From Geothrix sp. (GTDB lineage: Bacteria > Acidobacteriota > Holophagae > Holophagales > Holophagaceae), in contig NZ_JAHRYQ010000001.1 of NCBI RefSeq assembly GCF_020622065.1, positions 1,612,001 to 1,676,000 of the forward strand: a stretch of 64,000 nucleotides of DNA, written 5' to 3'. Below are positions 27,969 to 42,821 of the stretch, piece after piece. The notes beneath the pieces were generated by a model. It did not search any database, had not been told where the DNA came from, and saw only the letters and a program-made list of their open reading frames with translations. Position numbers and translations under genes: made by a program. How positions within the stretch are numbered: the first letter of the stretch is position 1; every line of letters starts with the position of its first letter.

Positions 27969-28826
27969 ATGAGCATCCAGAGCATCGGCGTCATCGGCGC
28001 AGGCCAGATGGGCAACGGCATCGCCCATGTCTTCGCGCAGGCGGGTTTCAGCGTGCTGATGCAGGACATCAGTGAGGCCTTTGCCGCCAAGGGCGTGGCC
28101 ACCATCGACAAGAACCTGCAGAGGGGCGTGGACAAGGGCAAGATGACGGCCGACGAGAAGGCAGCCGTCCTGGGCCGGATCCGCACTACCACCAAGCTCG
28201 AAGACCTGGCCCCCTGCGATATCGTCATCGAGGCCGCCACCGAGAAGTGGGAGGTCAAGAAACAGATCTTCGAGACCCTCGACAAGGTCTGCAAGCCCGG
28301 CACGATCCTGGCCAGCAACACCAGCAGCATCTCCATCACCAAGCTGGCGGCGGTCACGAAGCGCCCCGAGGCCTTCATCGGCATGCACTTCATGAACCCC
28401 GTGCCGGTCATGCAGCTCATCGAGGTCATCCGCGGCCTGGCCACCGGCGATGCCACCTTTGAGGCGGTCATGGACCTCTCGAAGCAGCTCGGCAAGACCC
28501 CCATCCATTGCAACGACTTCCCCGGCTTCGTCAGCAATCGCGTGCTGCTGCCCATGATCAACGAAGCCATTTACGCCCTCTACGAAGGCGTGGCCACGGT
28601 GGAGAGCATCGACGGGATCATGAAGCTGGGCATGAACCACCCCATGGGCCCGCTGACCCTGGCGGACTTCATCGGTTTGGATACCTGCCTCTTCATCCTC
28701 AATGTGCTGCATGAGGGCTTGGGCGATCCCAAGTACCGCCCCTGCCCCCTGCTCATCAAATATGTGGATGCCGGCTGGCTCGGAAAGAAGAGCGGGCGCG
28801 GGTTCTACGACTACGGCAAGGCCTGA
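27969..28826 (+). CDS. hbd: 3-Hydroxybutyryl-CoA dehydrogenase
   Basis: NAD(P)-dependent interconversion of acetoacetyl-CoA and 3-hydroxybutyryl-CoA in fatty-acid or butyrate metabolism. 285 residues, usual length. Rossmann motif [28 protein letters not shown], catalytic-site [17 protein letters not shown] with the active His, and [19 protein letters not shown] with the conserved Asn. [18 protein letters not shown] and SGRGFYDY complete the family pattern. AAGGAG eight nt upstream fixes the start. Its partner enoyl-CoA hydratase is at 16182. Confidence 0.96.
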   Translation: MSIQSIGVIGAGQMGNGIAHVFAQAGFSVLMQDISEAFAAKGVATIDKNLQRGVDKGKMTADEKAAVLGRIRTTTKLEDLAPCDIVIEAATEKWEVKKQIFETLDKVCKPGTILASNTSSISITKLAAVTKRPEAFIGMHFMNPVPVMQLIEVIRGLATGDATFEAVMDLSKQLGKTPIHCNDFPGFVSNRVLLPMINEAIYALYEGVATVESIDGIMKLGMNHPMGPLTLADFIGLDTCLFILNVLHEGLGDPKYRPCPLLIKYVDAGWLGKKSGRGFYDYGKA

Positions 28827-28829
28827 GAC

Positions 28830-28848
28830 GGGCCGAACGGGCCCTTTT
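28830..28848 (+). terminator. Short terminator-like hairpin after hbd
   Basis: 5-bp GC stem GGGCC / GGCCC with loop GAACG followed by TTTT. The stem is short, so efficiency is uncertain. Confidence 0.5.
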
Positions 28849-28853
28849 ACAGG

Positions 28854-28859
28854 TAGAAT
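28854..28859 (+). promoter_or_regulatory. Putative -10 of the aldolase gene
   Basis: TAGAAT followed by GG, 29 nt before ATG 28889. Confidence 0.4.
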
Positions 28860-28888
28860 GGCCGTTTGAATTCATGCGAGGTGACATC

Positions 28889-29812
28889 ATGGCCACGGCG
28901 AAAGTCCGCGAGATCCTGTCCTGGTACAGCTCTGAAAACCCCGGCGTGAAGGCCAACCTGGCCCGCCTCATGAATACGGGCCGGCTCGCCGGCACCGGCA
29001 AGTTCGTGATCCTGCCCGTGGACCAGGGCTTCGAGCACGGACCCGCCCGCAGCTTCGCACCCAACCCCGGTGGCTACGATCCCCGCTACCACATCGAGCT
29101 GGCCATCGAAGCCGGCTGCAACGCCTACGCCGCGCCCCTGGGCTTCATCGAGCATGTGGCCTCGGATTACGCCGGGGACATCCCCCTCATCCTCAAGCTC
29201 AACAACAGCGACAGCCTCAGCAAGGGCCACGAGCCCTGCAGCGCCATCACCGGCAGCGTGGAAGATGCCCTGCGCCTGGGTTGTGCCGCCATCGGCTACA
29301 CCATCTACCCCGGTAGCGGCGCCCGCAATGAGCAGTACCAGGACCTGCGCGAGCTGATCCTCGAGGCCAAGGCCGTGGGCCTGCCCACTGTCCTGTGGGC
29401 CTATCCCCGCGGCGCGGGCCTTTCCAAGGAAGGCGAGACGGCCGTGGATGTGGTGGCCTATGCCGCCCAGATCGCCGCCCAGCTGGGCGCCCACATCATC
29501 AAGGTGAAGCCGCCCAAGGACCATGTGGAACAGGCCGAGGCGAAGAAGGTCTACGAGAAGTTCGGCATCCCCACCGCCAGCCTGAAGGACCGCATCGCCC
29601 ATGTGGTGCAGAGCGCCTTCAATGGCCGCCGCATCGTGATCTTCAGCGGCGGCGAAGCCAAGGGCACCGACGAAGTCCTGAAGGAAGTGGCCGAGATCGC
29701 CGCCGGCGGCGCATTCGGTTCCATCATGGGCCGCAACGCCTTCCAGCGCCCCAAGGTCGAGGCCATCCAGTTGCTGCACTCCGTCATGGATGCGTTCGCG
29801 AAGGCCAAATAG
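28889..29812 (+). CDS. fbaB: Class I fructose-bisphosphate aldolase (FbaB/DhnA type)
   Basis: Schiff-base aldolase splitting fructose-1,6-bisphosphate. 307 residues. The family hallmark VILPVDQGFEHGPARSFAPNP and ELAIEAGCNAYAAPLGF are near the N-terminus; LKLNNSDSLS, TIYPGSGARNEQ, LWAYPRGAGLS and GAHIIKVKPPK (with the expected Schiff-base Lys) follow, then FSGGEAKGTDEVL and IMGRNAFQRP for phosphate binding. This is the DhnA-type class I enzyme, not the metal-dependent class II. ATG 28889 is preferred over an in-frame start five codons earlier because of GAGGTGAC upstream. A very strong hairpin follows. Confidence 0.95.
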   Translation: MATAKVREILSWYSSENPGVKANLARLMNTGRLAGTGKFVILPVDQGFEHGPARSFAPNPGGYDPRYHIELAIEAGCNAYAAPLGFIEHVASDYAGDIPLILKLNNSDSLSKGHEPCSAITGSVEDALRLGCAAIGYTIYPGSGARNEQYQDLRELILEAKAVGLPTVLWAYPRGAGLSKEGETAVDVVAYAAQIAAQLGAHIIKVKPPKDHVEQAEAKKVYEKFGIPTASLKDRIAHVVQSAFNGRRIVIFSGGEAKGTDEVLKEVAEIAAGGAFGSIMGRNAFQRPKVEAIQLLHSVMDAFAKAK

Positions 29813-29834
29813 CCGCTAGGAACGCTTTGCGTTC

Positions 29835-29880
29835 CCAGCATGGAAAGAGCGGCGCGAATGCGCCGCTCTTTCCATGCTGG
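29835..29880 (+). terminator. Perfect 21-bp hairpin after the aldolase gene
   Basis: CCAGCATGGAAAGAGCGGCGC (29835-29855) pairs without mismatch with 29860-29880 around the loop GAAT. It lies 22 nt after the stop. T-richness is within the stem, not after it, so it may act as a terminator, a transcript stabiliser or both. Confidence 0.75.
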
Positions 29881-29929
29881 CCTTTCATCTCTTCCCCACT
29901 CGGAATGCCGCATTCCGAGCCGGACGAGC

Positions 29930-31498
29930 CTACTTCGGTGGATGCTCCCGGAAAGTCAAACCGGGACATTTCTCAGCGGTGGTCCTCCGCTGCCAGTCGT
30001 TCTCGAAGAGGATGGCGGGGTTGCCCTCGGCGTCTTCCACCAGCTCGCCCCAGAAGCGGCTGGGCTCGGGCCAGCCACCCCCGATCCAGCGGGCCATCTG
30101 GAAACCCCGGGATTCCAGCAGCACCGGACAGGCGTATTCCTCCTTGAGGCGGTGCTGCAGCACCTCGAACTGGAGGCGGCCGATGGCGCCGAGGATGGGC
30201 AGGGGCGCGCCGCCCTTGGGCCAGAAGACCTGCACCACGCCTTCTTCCGCGATCTGGCCCAGCCCCTTCAGGAAGCCCTTGCGGGCGCCCGGGTCCGCCA
30301 GCCGCACGGAAGCGAACTGCTCCGGCGAGAACCGGGGCACCGCATGGAATTCCACGGCGCCCTGGGCGCTGAGCACATCACCGATGCGGAAGAGGCCGGG
30401 GTTGATGAGGCCCAGGATGTCGCCCGGGTAAGCCTCGTCTACGATCTGCCGCTCACGCCCGAAGAACATATGGGGATAGTTCAGCTTGATGGACTTCTTC
30501 TCGCGCACATGGAGCGCATCCATGCCGCGCTCGAACCGGCCCGACACGATGCGGGCGAAGGCCACGCGGTCCCGGTGGGCCTTATTCATGTTGGCCTGCA
30601 CCTTGAAGACGAAGGCCGTGAAGGGCTGTTCGGGCAGCACCTCGCCGCCGTTCATGAGGGGCCTGGCCCCGGGGGCCGGCGCCAGCTCCAGGAACTCCTC
30701 CAGGAATTCCGCGACGCCGAAATTGTTCACGGCCGAGCCGAAGAACATGGGGGACTGTTCCCCCCGCAGGAAGGCCTCCCGGTCGAAGGCGGGCAGCACA
30801 TGGTCCATGAGGTCCACATCGTCTTTCAGCTGCTGAAGTTCGGCGGGGGTCAGCAGCGCGGCGATCTCAGGGTCATCCAGGCCGCCCTTCCCCGCCACCC
30901 GGGCCTTCTGACCCGCCTTGGCCCGCTCGAAGACCTGGATCTGGCCGGTGGCGCGCACATAGACGCCCTTGAAGTCCGTGCCCGAACCGATGGGCCAGGT
31001 CATGGGCACCGCGTGGAGGCCGAACAGCTCCTCGACTTCGTCGATGAGTTCCACCGGCTCGCGACCGGGGCGGTCCAGCTTGTTCACGAAGGTGAAGATG
31101 GGGAGCTTGCGTTCACTGGCCACCCGGAACAGCTTCTTGGTTTGTTCTTCCACGCCCTTGGCGCAATCCAGGAGCATCACCACGGCATCCGCAGCCGTGA
31201 GGGCCCGGTAGGTGTCCTCACTGAAATCCTGGTGACCCGGGGTGTCCAGAAGGTTGATGGCCCGGCCCTGGTACTCGAACTGCATGGCCGCGGAGGTGAC
31301 GCTGATGCCGCGCTCCTGCTCGATGCTCATCCAATCGGAGTGGGCCGCGGCCCCGCCCTCCCGGGCCTTGACGCTGCCGGCCCGATCGATGGCGCCGCCG
31401 TAGAGCAGCAGCTTCTCCGTCAGCGTGGTCTTGCCCGCATCGGGGTGGCTGATGATGGCGAAAGTGCGCCGCCGTTGGATTTCCTCAGAGAGGGACAT
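29930..31498 (-). CDS. prfC: Peptide chain release factor 3
   Basis: Translational GTPase that recycles RF1/RF2 after peptide release. 522 residues, normal length. G1 is ISHPDAGKTTLTEKLL, the switch I region QERGISVTSA, G3 LLDTPGHQDFSEDTYRAL and G4 FVNKLDRPGREP. The C-terminal domains II and III contain GRFERGMDALHVR and IGRLQFEVLQHRLKEEY, diagnostic for RF3 rather than EF-G. ATG 31498 lies behind AGGGGAACC; upstream in-frame codons are antisense to other sequence. It is followed downstream by the convergent aldolase hairpin. Confidence 0.96.
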   Translation of the reverse strand: MSLSEEIQRRRTFAIISHPDAGKTTLTEKLLLYGGAIDRAGSVKAREGGAAAHSDWMSIEQERGISVTSAAMQFEYQGRAINLLDTPGHQDFSEDTYRALTAADAVVMLLDCAKGVEEQTKKLFRVASERKLPIFTFVNKLDRPGREPVELIDEVEELFGLHAVPMTWPIGSGTDFKGVYVRATGQIQVFERAKAGQKARVAGKGGLDDPEIAALLTPAELQQLKDDVDLMDHVLPAFDREAFLRGEQSPMFFGSAVNNFGVAEFLEEFLELAPAPGARPLMNGGEVLPEQPFTAFVFKVQANMNKAHRDRVAFARIVSGRFERGMDALHVREKKSIKLNYPHMFFGRERQIVDEAYPGDILGLINPGLFRIGDVLSAQGAVEFHAVPRFSPEQFASVRLADPGARKGFLKGLGQIAEEGVVQVFWPKGGAPLPILGAIGRLQFEVLQHRLKEEYACPVLLESRGFQMARWIGGGWPEPSRFWGELVEDAEGNPAILFENDWQRRTTAEKCPGLTFREHPPK

Positions 31499-31514
31499 GG
31501 TTCCCCTGGACATA

Positions 31515-31542
31515 GAAAGGCGCGGCGTTCGCCGCGCCTTTC
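31515..31542 (-). terminator. Hairpin between the VOC gene and prfC
   Basis: 12-bp stem GAAAGGCGCGGC / GCCGCGCCTTTC with loop GTTC, 27 nt after the VOC stop in the minus direction. It is followed by a short T-poor run. Confidence 0.65.
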
Positions 31543-31568
31543 CATTGTCCCGCGAGAACGGTGTGGAC

Positions 31569-31997
31569 TCAACCCCGGGCCGCCATCCGCCGCTGGATCT
31601 CCGCCTCGTCCACATCCTCGATGTGGGTGGCGATCCACCAGTTGTTGCCCCAGGGATCCTGGACCCCGGCATTGCGGTCCCCGTAGAACTGGTCGGAGGG
31701 CTCCATCAGGGAGGCCCCACCCGCCGCGAGAGCGGCCTGGTAGGTGGCGTCGGTGTCGGGCACATAGAGGTAGAAGCCCGCCGGCATGGGCTTCCAGGGA
31801 TCCCGGGCCTGGGCCATCATCACCATGGAATCGCCGATGCGCACTTCCGCATTGGCGATGGTGCCATCGGGACGGAGGGTCCGGCTCTCCTCCACCGCCC
31901 CGAAAGCCTTTTCAACGAAGGCCAGGAAGGCCAAGCCGTTGGGCACGACCAGATAGGGCGTGACCGTGTGGTAGCCAGCAGGAATGGGTGCAACCAT
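31569..31997 (-). CDS. VOC-superfamily (glyoxalase/PhnB-like) protein
   Basis: 142 residues from ATG 31997, which has a strong AAGGAGGAAAAG immediately upstream. The paired beta-alpha-beta-beta-beta modules of the vicinal oxygen chelate fold are visible: TVTPYLVVPNGLAFLAFVEKAFGA with AEVRIGDSMVMMA, then GFYLYVPDTDATYQAALAAG with DPWGNNWWIATHIEDV. The IGDSxxMxA and DPWGNxWxIATH wording is that of PhnB-like subgroup members. Enzymatic activity is not assignable from sequence. It is transcribed as an independent small gene between prfC and the oligopeptidase gene. Confidence 0.9.
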   Translation of the reverse strand: MVAPIPAGYHTVTPYLVVPNGLAFLAFVEKAFGAVEESRTLRPDGTIANAEVRIGDSMVMMAQARDPWKPMPAGFYLYVPDTDATYQAALAAGGASLMEPSDQFYGDRNAGVQDPWGNNWWIATHIEDVDEAEIQRRMAARG

Positions 31998-32055
31998 CTT
32001 TTCCTCCTTCACTTTCTCCAGAGGGCGCCCACGCGCCCCCTGGAGCATGGAGCGG

Positions 32056-34185
<2,130 letters not shown>

Positions 34186-34229
34186 GATGGGCTCCTGGAA
34201 ATCACGGTGTCTACCGTACCACGAAAGAA

Positions 34230-34253
34230 CGGGCCCCTCGGTTGAGGGGCCCG
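34230..34253 (-). terminator. Terminator hairpin after hppA
   Basis: 10-bp stem CGGGCCCCTC / GAGGGGCCCG with a 4-nt loop, followed in the minus direction by TTCTTTCG. Confidence 0.7.
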
Positions 34254-34287
34254 GCTGTTAATTCTTCGTCAGGTTCGTCGAAGTGGC

Positions 34288-36732
<2,445 letters not shown>

Positions 36733-37130
36733 GGTTTCCTCCATATGGACTCAAGAAAGGGTCAGTCGGGCACTCGAATTAATTAGTGATGGAAGTCATA
36801 CGGCTCTCGATGGCTGGCCTTGATGCGGCCTGAGCCCCCACCCGGAGGCAAACCACCCTTGATCATCTCTAGATCGTGACCAAAGATAGCTGGGAACAGG
36901 CTCCGACTGCAAGAGCGGGCCGCCCGGGTGTGATGGATTGCTCTCGGAACAGCCTTTCCACCGGGCCCTGGCGGCCAGCCCCCTGGAACCTGGGCATTCA
37001 CCTTTAGGGCTTGGGATTCGAGACACCTCCGAGGATACTTGGGTCAGATATGGCCCCGTCATTGAAAGCGGGCCCCGCCGTCAGCCGCGGGTGCCCGGCC
37101 CCACCTCCCCGATTTCACAAGGAGTCCCCT
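36733..37130. other. Long intergenic region between divergent hppA and sdhCAB
   Basis: 398 bp without a credible gene. A possible sdh promoter lies at 37011-37039 (TTGGGA, 17 nt, GATACT). The hppA-proximal end is AT-richer (AATTAATTAG near 36778). I compared the segment with common riboswitch cores such as c-di-GMP types and saw no match, and no strong hairpin was found. It probably holds long 5' leaders for both operons. Confidence 0.6.
37011..37039 (+). promoter_or_regulatory. Candidate sdhCAB promoter
   Basis: TTGGGA and GATACT separated by 17 nt, four of six matches to each sigma-70 consensus, 92 nt upstream of sdhC. Confidence 0.35.
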
Positions 37131-37826
37131 ATGTCCGTTGCTGAACAGAGCATCGCGGGCGCGGAAGCGCGCGGCCGCGGTTTCATGGCGTCCTCGGTCG
37201 GACGCAAGGTCCTGATGGCCGTCACCGGCGTCCTCCTCTTCGGATTCGTCACCGTCCACATGCTGGGGAACCTGACCTCCTACATGGGGGCCACGGCGAT
37301 GAACCACTACGCCGAGTTCCTGCACACCATGATCCATGGCATGGGCATCTGGGTGTTCCGGGCAGTGCTCCTCAGCGCGGTCGGCCTGCACATCTGGGCC
37401 GCCGTGACCCTCACCCTCGACAACCGCGCCGCCCGCCCCCTGGGCTACCGCAACCAGCACACGCAGGCCTCCACCTGGGCCTCGCGCACCATGCGCTGGA
37501 GCGGCGTCATCCTCGCCGCATTCATCGTCTACCATCTGCTCCACCTCACCACCGGCACCGTCCATCCCAACTTCGATCACGCGAACCCCTACGCCAACTT
37601 CGTGAACGGGTTCAAGGTTCCGGCTGCCGCTGGCTTCTACATCGTGGCCCAGCTCTGCCTCGGCCTCCACATGTGGCACGGCGTCTGGAGCTTCACCCAG
37701 TCGCTGGGCCTGGCGCATCCCCGCTACGACGGCCTCCGGCGGAACTTCGCCACCGGCCTGACCGTCCTCGTCGTGGGCGTGAACATCTCCTACCCCATCG
37801 CCGTCCTGACCGGCTTCATCCACTGA
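37131..37826 (+). CDS. sdhC: Succinate dehydrogenase cytochrome b558 subunit
   Basis: Di-haem membrane anchor of respiratory complex II, b558 type (TIGR02046-like). 231 residues with five transmembrane helices and conserved histidines on helices: [49 protein letters not shown] and [11 protein letters not shown]. It passes electrons from SdhB to menaquinone. GGAG seven nt before ATG 37131 supports this start. sdhA follows after 16 nt and sdhB after 11 nt more, the standard CAB order of this type. Confidence 0.94.
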   Translation: MSVAEQSIAGAEARGRGFMASSVGRKVLMAVTGVLLFGFVTVHMLGNLTSYMGATAMNHYAEFLHTMIHGMGIWVFRAVLLSAVGLHIWAAVTLTLDNRAARPLGYRNQHTQASTWASRTMRWSGVILAAFIVYHLLHLTTGTVHPNFDHANPYANFVNGFKVPAAAGFYIVAQLCLGLHMWHGVWSFTQSLGLAHPRYDGLRRNFATGLTVLVVGVNISYPIAVLTGFIH

Positions 37827-37842
37827 TCCCAGGGAGCGCTCC

Positions 37843-39762
<1,920 letters not shown>

Positions 39763-39773
39763 GGAACTGAGCC

Positions 39774-40559
39774 ATGTCCAAGCACCTCAATCTCACCCTC
39801 CATGTGTGGCGGCAGAAGAACGCCAAGTGCGACGGCAAGTTCGTCGAGTACCCCGCCGAGAACATCAGCCCCGACATGTCCTTCCTGGAGATGCTCGACA
39901 TCGTGAACGAGGGTCTCATCCGCAAGGGCGAGGAACCCATCACCTTCGACCACGACTGCCGCGAAGGCATCTGCGGAACCTGCAGCATGGTGATCAACGG
40001 GCGCCCCCACGGCCCCCGCGAGCGCACCACCACCTGCCAGCTGCACATGCGCAGCTTCAAGGACGGCGATAGCGTCACCATCGAGCCCTGGCGCGCTGAG
40101 GCGTTCCCCGTCATCAAGGATCTGATGGTGGACCGTGGCGCCTTCGACCGCATCATCGCGGCCGGCGGCTTCATCAGCGTGCCCACCGGCTCGCCCCAGG
40201 ATGCCAATGCCCTGCCGATCCCCAAGGAGAAGGCCGAGCTCTCCATGGACGCTGCCGCCTGCATCGGGTGCGGCGCCTGCGTGGCCGCCTGCCCCAATGC
40301 CAGCGCCATGCTGTTCCTGTCCGCCAAGGTCACCCACCTGGGCCTGCTGCCCCAGGGCCAGCCCGAACGCTACATCCGCGTTCGCGACATGGTCGCCCAG
40401 ATGGATGCCGAGCAGTTCGGCACCTGCACCAACCACGGCGAGTGCGAGGCCGCCTGCCCCAAGGGCATCAAGATGGAGAACATCGCGCGCATGAACCGCG
40501 ACTTCATCAAGGCCAGCCTCACCTATCGTCCCGCCACCACCAGCGGTGGCGCCGGCTGA
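39774..40559 (+). CDS. sdhB: Succinate dehydrogenase iron-sulfur subunit
   Basis: 261 residues. The [2Fe-2S] ferredoxin domain shows [20 protein letters not shown] with a further Cys in TTTCQLHM. The C-terminal domain carries [14 protein letters not shown] for [4Fe-4S] and [17 protein letters not shown] for [3Fe-4S]. It relays electrons from SdhA FAD to the b haems of SdhC. GGAACTGAGCC precedes the ATG. A strong terminator ends the operon. Confidence 0.96.
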   Translation: MSKHLNLTLHVWRQKNAKCDGKFVEYPAENISPDMSFLEMLDIVNEGLIRKGEEPITFDHDCREGICGTCSMVINGRPHGPRERTTTCQLHMRSFKDGDSVTIEPWRAEAFPVIKDLMVDRGAFDRIIAAGGFISVPTGSPQDANALPIPKEKAELSMDAAACIGCGACVAACPNASAMLFLSAKVTHLGLLPQGQPERYIRVRDMVAQMDAEQFGTCTNHGECEAACPKGIKMENIARMNRDFIKASLTYRPATTSGGAG

Positions 40560-40578
40560 TCGCCTGTTTCATCCGCCT

Positions 40579-40606
40579 AAAACGCCCGGCATCCGCCGGG
40601 CGTTTT
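40579..40606 (+). terminator. Rho-independent terminator of sdhCAB
   Basis: 12-bp stem AAAACGCCCGGC / GCCGGGCGTTTT with loop ATCC, followed by ATTT. Confidence 0.93.
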
Positions 40607-40610
40607 ATTT

Positions 40611-40830
40611 CGATGGGTTAGAAGGAAAAAATTAACTCTAATTCTACAGGCTATCGGCCAATTATAAATACGCACGAACACTTATTCCAAGATTAAAAGC
40701 GACAATATATTCTAAAGAGTGGAAGTTACTTCTTAAAATGAATATTTATATTTTACGGAAAATAGGCCAACGACCAACACAGGACAATAGTTCTCGTAAG
40801 TATTAATAGCTGCCTCTCGCCTGGATTGGA
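40611..40830. other. AT-rich intergenic island
   Basis: About 220 bp of strongly AT-rich sequence (runs such as AATATTTATATTTTACGG and AATTATAAATACG) inside a GC-rich chromosome, between the sdh terminator and the PAS histidine kinase. No reading frame with a ribosome-binding site, no tRNA and no clear inverted repeat was found. It could be a promoter-upstream region of the kinase operon, a xenogeneic-silencer target or a remnant of acquired DNA. Confidence 0.7.
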
Positions 40831-40919
40831 CCCAATAAACGCAGGAGAAGGCGCTTTGGACCTCCACCCCGCTGCCGCAAAGATGATGCGATGATCGGTT
40901 GGAGTACGAGGTCATTGAG

Positions 40920-42821
40920 ATGGAAAGTCCTTCAAATCCAGCCACCACCTCCTTTCAGCTACTGACGGTGGGGGTGCCCGCGGCGATGCGACGGGCCCTG
41001 GGCCGGGCCTTCATGGCGGTTGGGGAGCCTGTTCCGGATTGCATTGACATCAGCGGCTGGTCCGAGGCGGAGCTGGACTCGTTCGTCTGTGGCCCGGGTG
41101 ATGCGCTGCTGCTCTGGGGGCCCGCGGCGACAGAGGCCTGGAACATCAGGATCCGGACATTCCGAGCCCATCATCCCGACCTTCCCACCCTGGTGCGAAT
41201 CCCCAAGGGCGATTCAGCCATCGGCGAAGCCATGCTGCGGGAGGGGTTCCACGAAACCTATGTGACCGCCGCCCAGGCTCCCGAAGCGCTCCGCCGCGGC
41301 AGGGCGAGGTTGATGGGACCCCGGGGCCAGGCCCAGAGCAGTTCAGGTCTGGCCAGGGGAGAGGATCCCTACCGGTTCGACGGGCTCTTCCAGAACCTGT
41401 ATGACTGGATTTATGTCGTGGGCATTTCCGAACAGGGGGAGATGACCTTCGAGACGGTGAATCCGCCGCTCCACGCCTCAGGCAGTTTCCTCAATCCGGA
41501 CTTTGCCGGCCGCTCACCCGAGTCCTGCCTCACCAGCAGCAGCGCGACCCAGCTGATCGCCCACTTCCAGCGAGTCCTCCAGGGAGGCACCCCCCTCCAG
41601 TTCGAGGAGGAGCACCCCATCGCCCGGGAAGTCCGCACCTTCCAGACCATCCTGACCCCCGTCCGAAACAAGTGGGGGCGCATCCACCGCATCGCCGGGA
41701 TCTCCCGGGACATCACCGCCCTCAAGGTGGCCCAGGCGGAACTTCGGGCCAGCGAAGAGCGGCTGAACCATGCCCTGGACGGCACCCAGCAGGGCCTCTG
41801 GGACCTGGACCTGGAGACCGGGAACATCTACCGCAGTCCGCGCTGGTTCGGGATGCTGGGCTATGAGCCGGGAGCCATTGCCTCCACCCTGCAGGCGGGC
41901 TTCGACCTCATCCATCCCGAGGACCGCCTGCAGACCGAAGCCGCCTTGAACGCCCACCTGGAGGGCCGGCTTCCGGGCCTCCAAGTGGAATATCGGCTTC
42001 GCACCCAGTCCGGCGACTGGCTCTGGGTCTTCGACGCGGGCAAGGTCGTCGCCTGGCGCAGCGATGGCCAGCCGGCGCGGATGGCGGGCATGTGCACGGA
42101 CATCACCGATCGCCGCCGCGCCGAAGAATCCCTGCGGGCCCTGGTGGGAGGCGTGGTCCACGAGATCCGCAACCCGGTCTATGGCATCTCCATCAACCTT
42201 GATGCCCTGGAGGCCACCTTCGGCGAGGAACCCCGCTACCGCCCCTTCCTCTCGGCCCTGCGGGAGAGTTCCGACCGCATCCAGGGCCTGATGAACGACC
42301 TCCGCGACTATGGTGAGCCGAGGACGCTCAACCCCGAACCCTGTCGCGTCCGCTCCCTGCTGGAAGATGCCCTTCGTTCCTGCGAGACCCTGCAGGTCAG
42401 CCGCGCTTGCAAGGTGCGCCTGGCCCTGGAAGATGAGGCGCTGGTGCTGCCCCTGAATGCCCGGCGCATGCACCAGGTGTTCCGGAACCTCATCGAGAAT
42501 GCCCTGCATCATTCCCCTTCGAACGGGACGGTGTCGGTGCGCGGGCGGCACCTCCGCGACGAAGGCCATGACTGGTGGACCTTCTCGGTGGAAGACGAAG
42601 GGTCCGGCTTCGATCCCGAGAGCCTCGCCAGGGCCTTTGAACCCTTCTTCACACGGCGGAAAGGCGGCACCGGCCTCGGCCTGTCCATCGTGAAGCGGGT
42701 CGTGGAGGAGCACGGCGGGACAGTGGCCGTGGAGAACGCCTCCGGTGGTGGTGCCCGAGTGACCCTCAGGCTTCCGGCTCCCCGTCGTCGCATGGAACTG
42801 ATTGGAGAGCCCCGTGGCTAA
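40920..42821 (+). CDS. PAS-domain sensor histidine kinase paired with an NtrC-type regulator
   Basis: 633 residues, no transmembrane helix, so cytoplasmic. Residues 10-135 look like a degenerate receiver-like domain (ALLLWGPAATEAWNIRIRTF...GFHETYVTAAQAPEALRRG) without the phospho-acceptor Asp pattern. A PAS-like domain spans about 155-270 (ending AGISRDITALK) and a PAS_3-type domain about 285-400 (GLWDLDLETGNIYRSPRWFGMLGYEPG, ending AGMCTDITDRRRAEE). The kinase core has His414 in VVHEIRNPVYG, then NLIENALHHS, EGSGFDP and GGTGLGLSIVKRVVEEHGG. ATG 40920 is preferred to TTG 40899. Its last 8 nt overlap the response regulator gene, so the pair is translationally coupled. Confidence 0.93.
   Translation: MESPSNPATTSFQLLTVGVPAAMRRALGRAFMAVGEPVPDCIDISGWSEAELDSFVCGPGDALLLWGPAATEAWNIRIRTFRAHHPDLPTLVRIPKGDSAIGEAMLREGFHETYVTAAQAPEALRRGRARLMGPRGQAQSSSGLARGEDPYRFDGLFQNLYDWIYVVGISEQGEMTFETVNPPLHASGSFLNPDFAGRSPESCLTSSSATQLIAHFQRVLQGGTPLQFEEEHPIAREVRTFQTILTPVRNKWGRIHRIAGISRDITALKVAQAELRASEERLNHALDGTQQGLWDLDLETGNIYRSPRWFGMLGYEPGAIASTLQAGFDLIHPEDRLQTEAALNAHLEGRLPGLQVEYRLRTQSGDWLWVFDAGKVVAWRSDGQPARMAGMCTDITDRRRAEESLRALVGGVVHEIRNPVYGISINLDALEATFGEEPRYRPFLSALRESSDRIQGLMNDLRDYGEPRTLNPEPCRVRSLLEDALRSCETLQVSRACKVRLALEDEALVLPLNARRMHQVFRNLIENALHHSPSNGTVSVRGRHLRDEGHDWWTFSVEDEGSGFDPESLARAFEPFFTRRKGGTGLGLSIVKRVVEEHGGTVAVENASGGGARVTLRLPAPRRRMELIGEPRG

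Noticed and set aside
36836-36895. Possible c-di-GMP-type riboswitch between hppA and sdhC
   Set aside because: A GGTCACG-like and a CCTCCGG-like segment occur on the minus strand, but the conserved core and pairing are missing.
40733-40948. 71-codon minus-strand frame in the AT-rich island
   Set aside because: No ribosome-binding site, overlaps the start of the kinase gene and has no recognisable motif.
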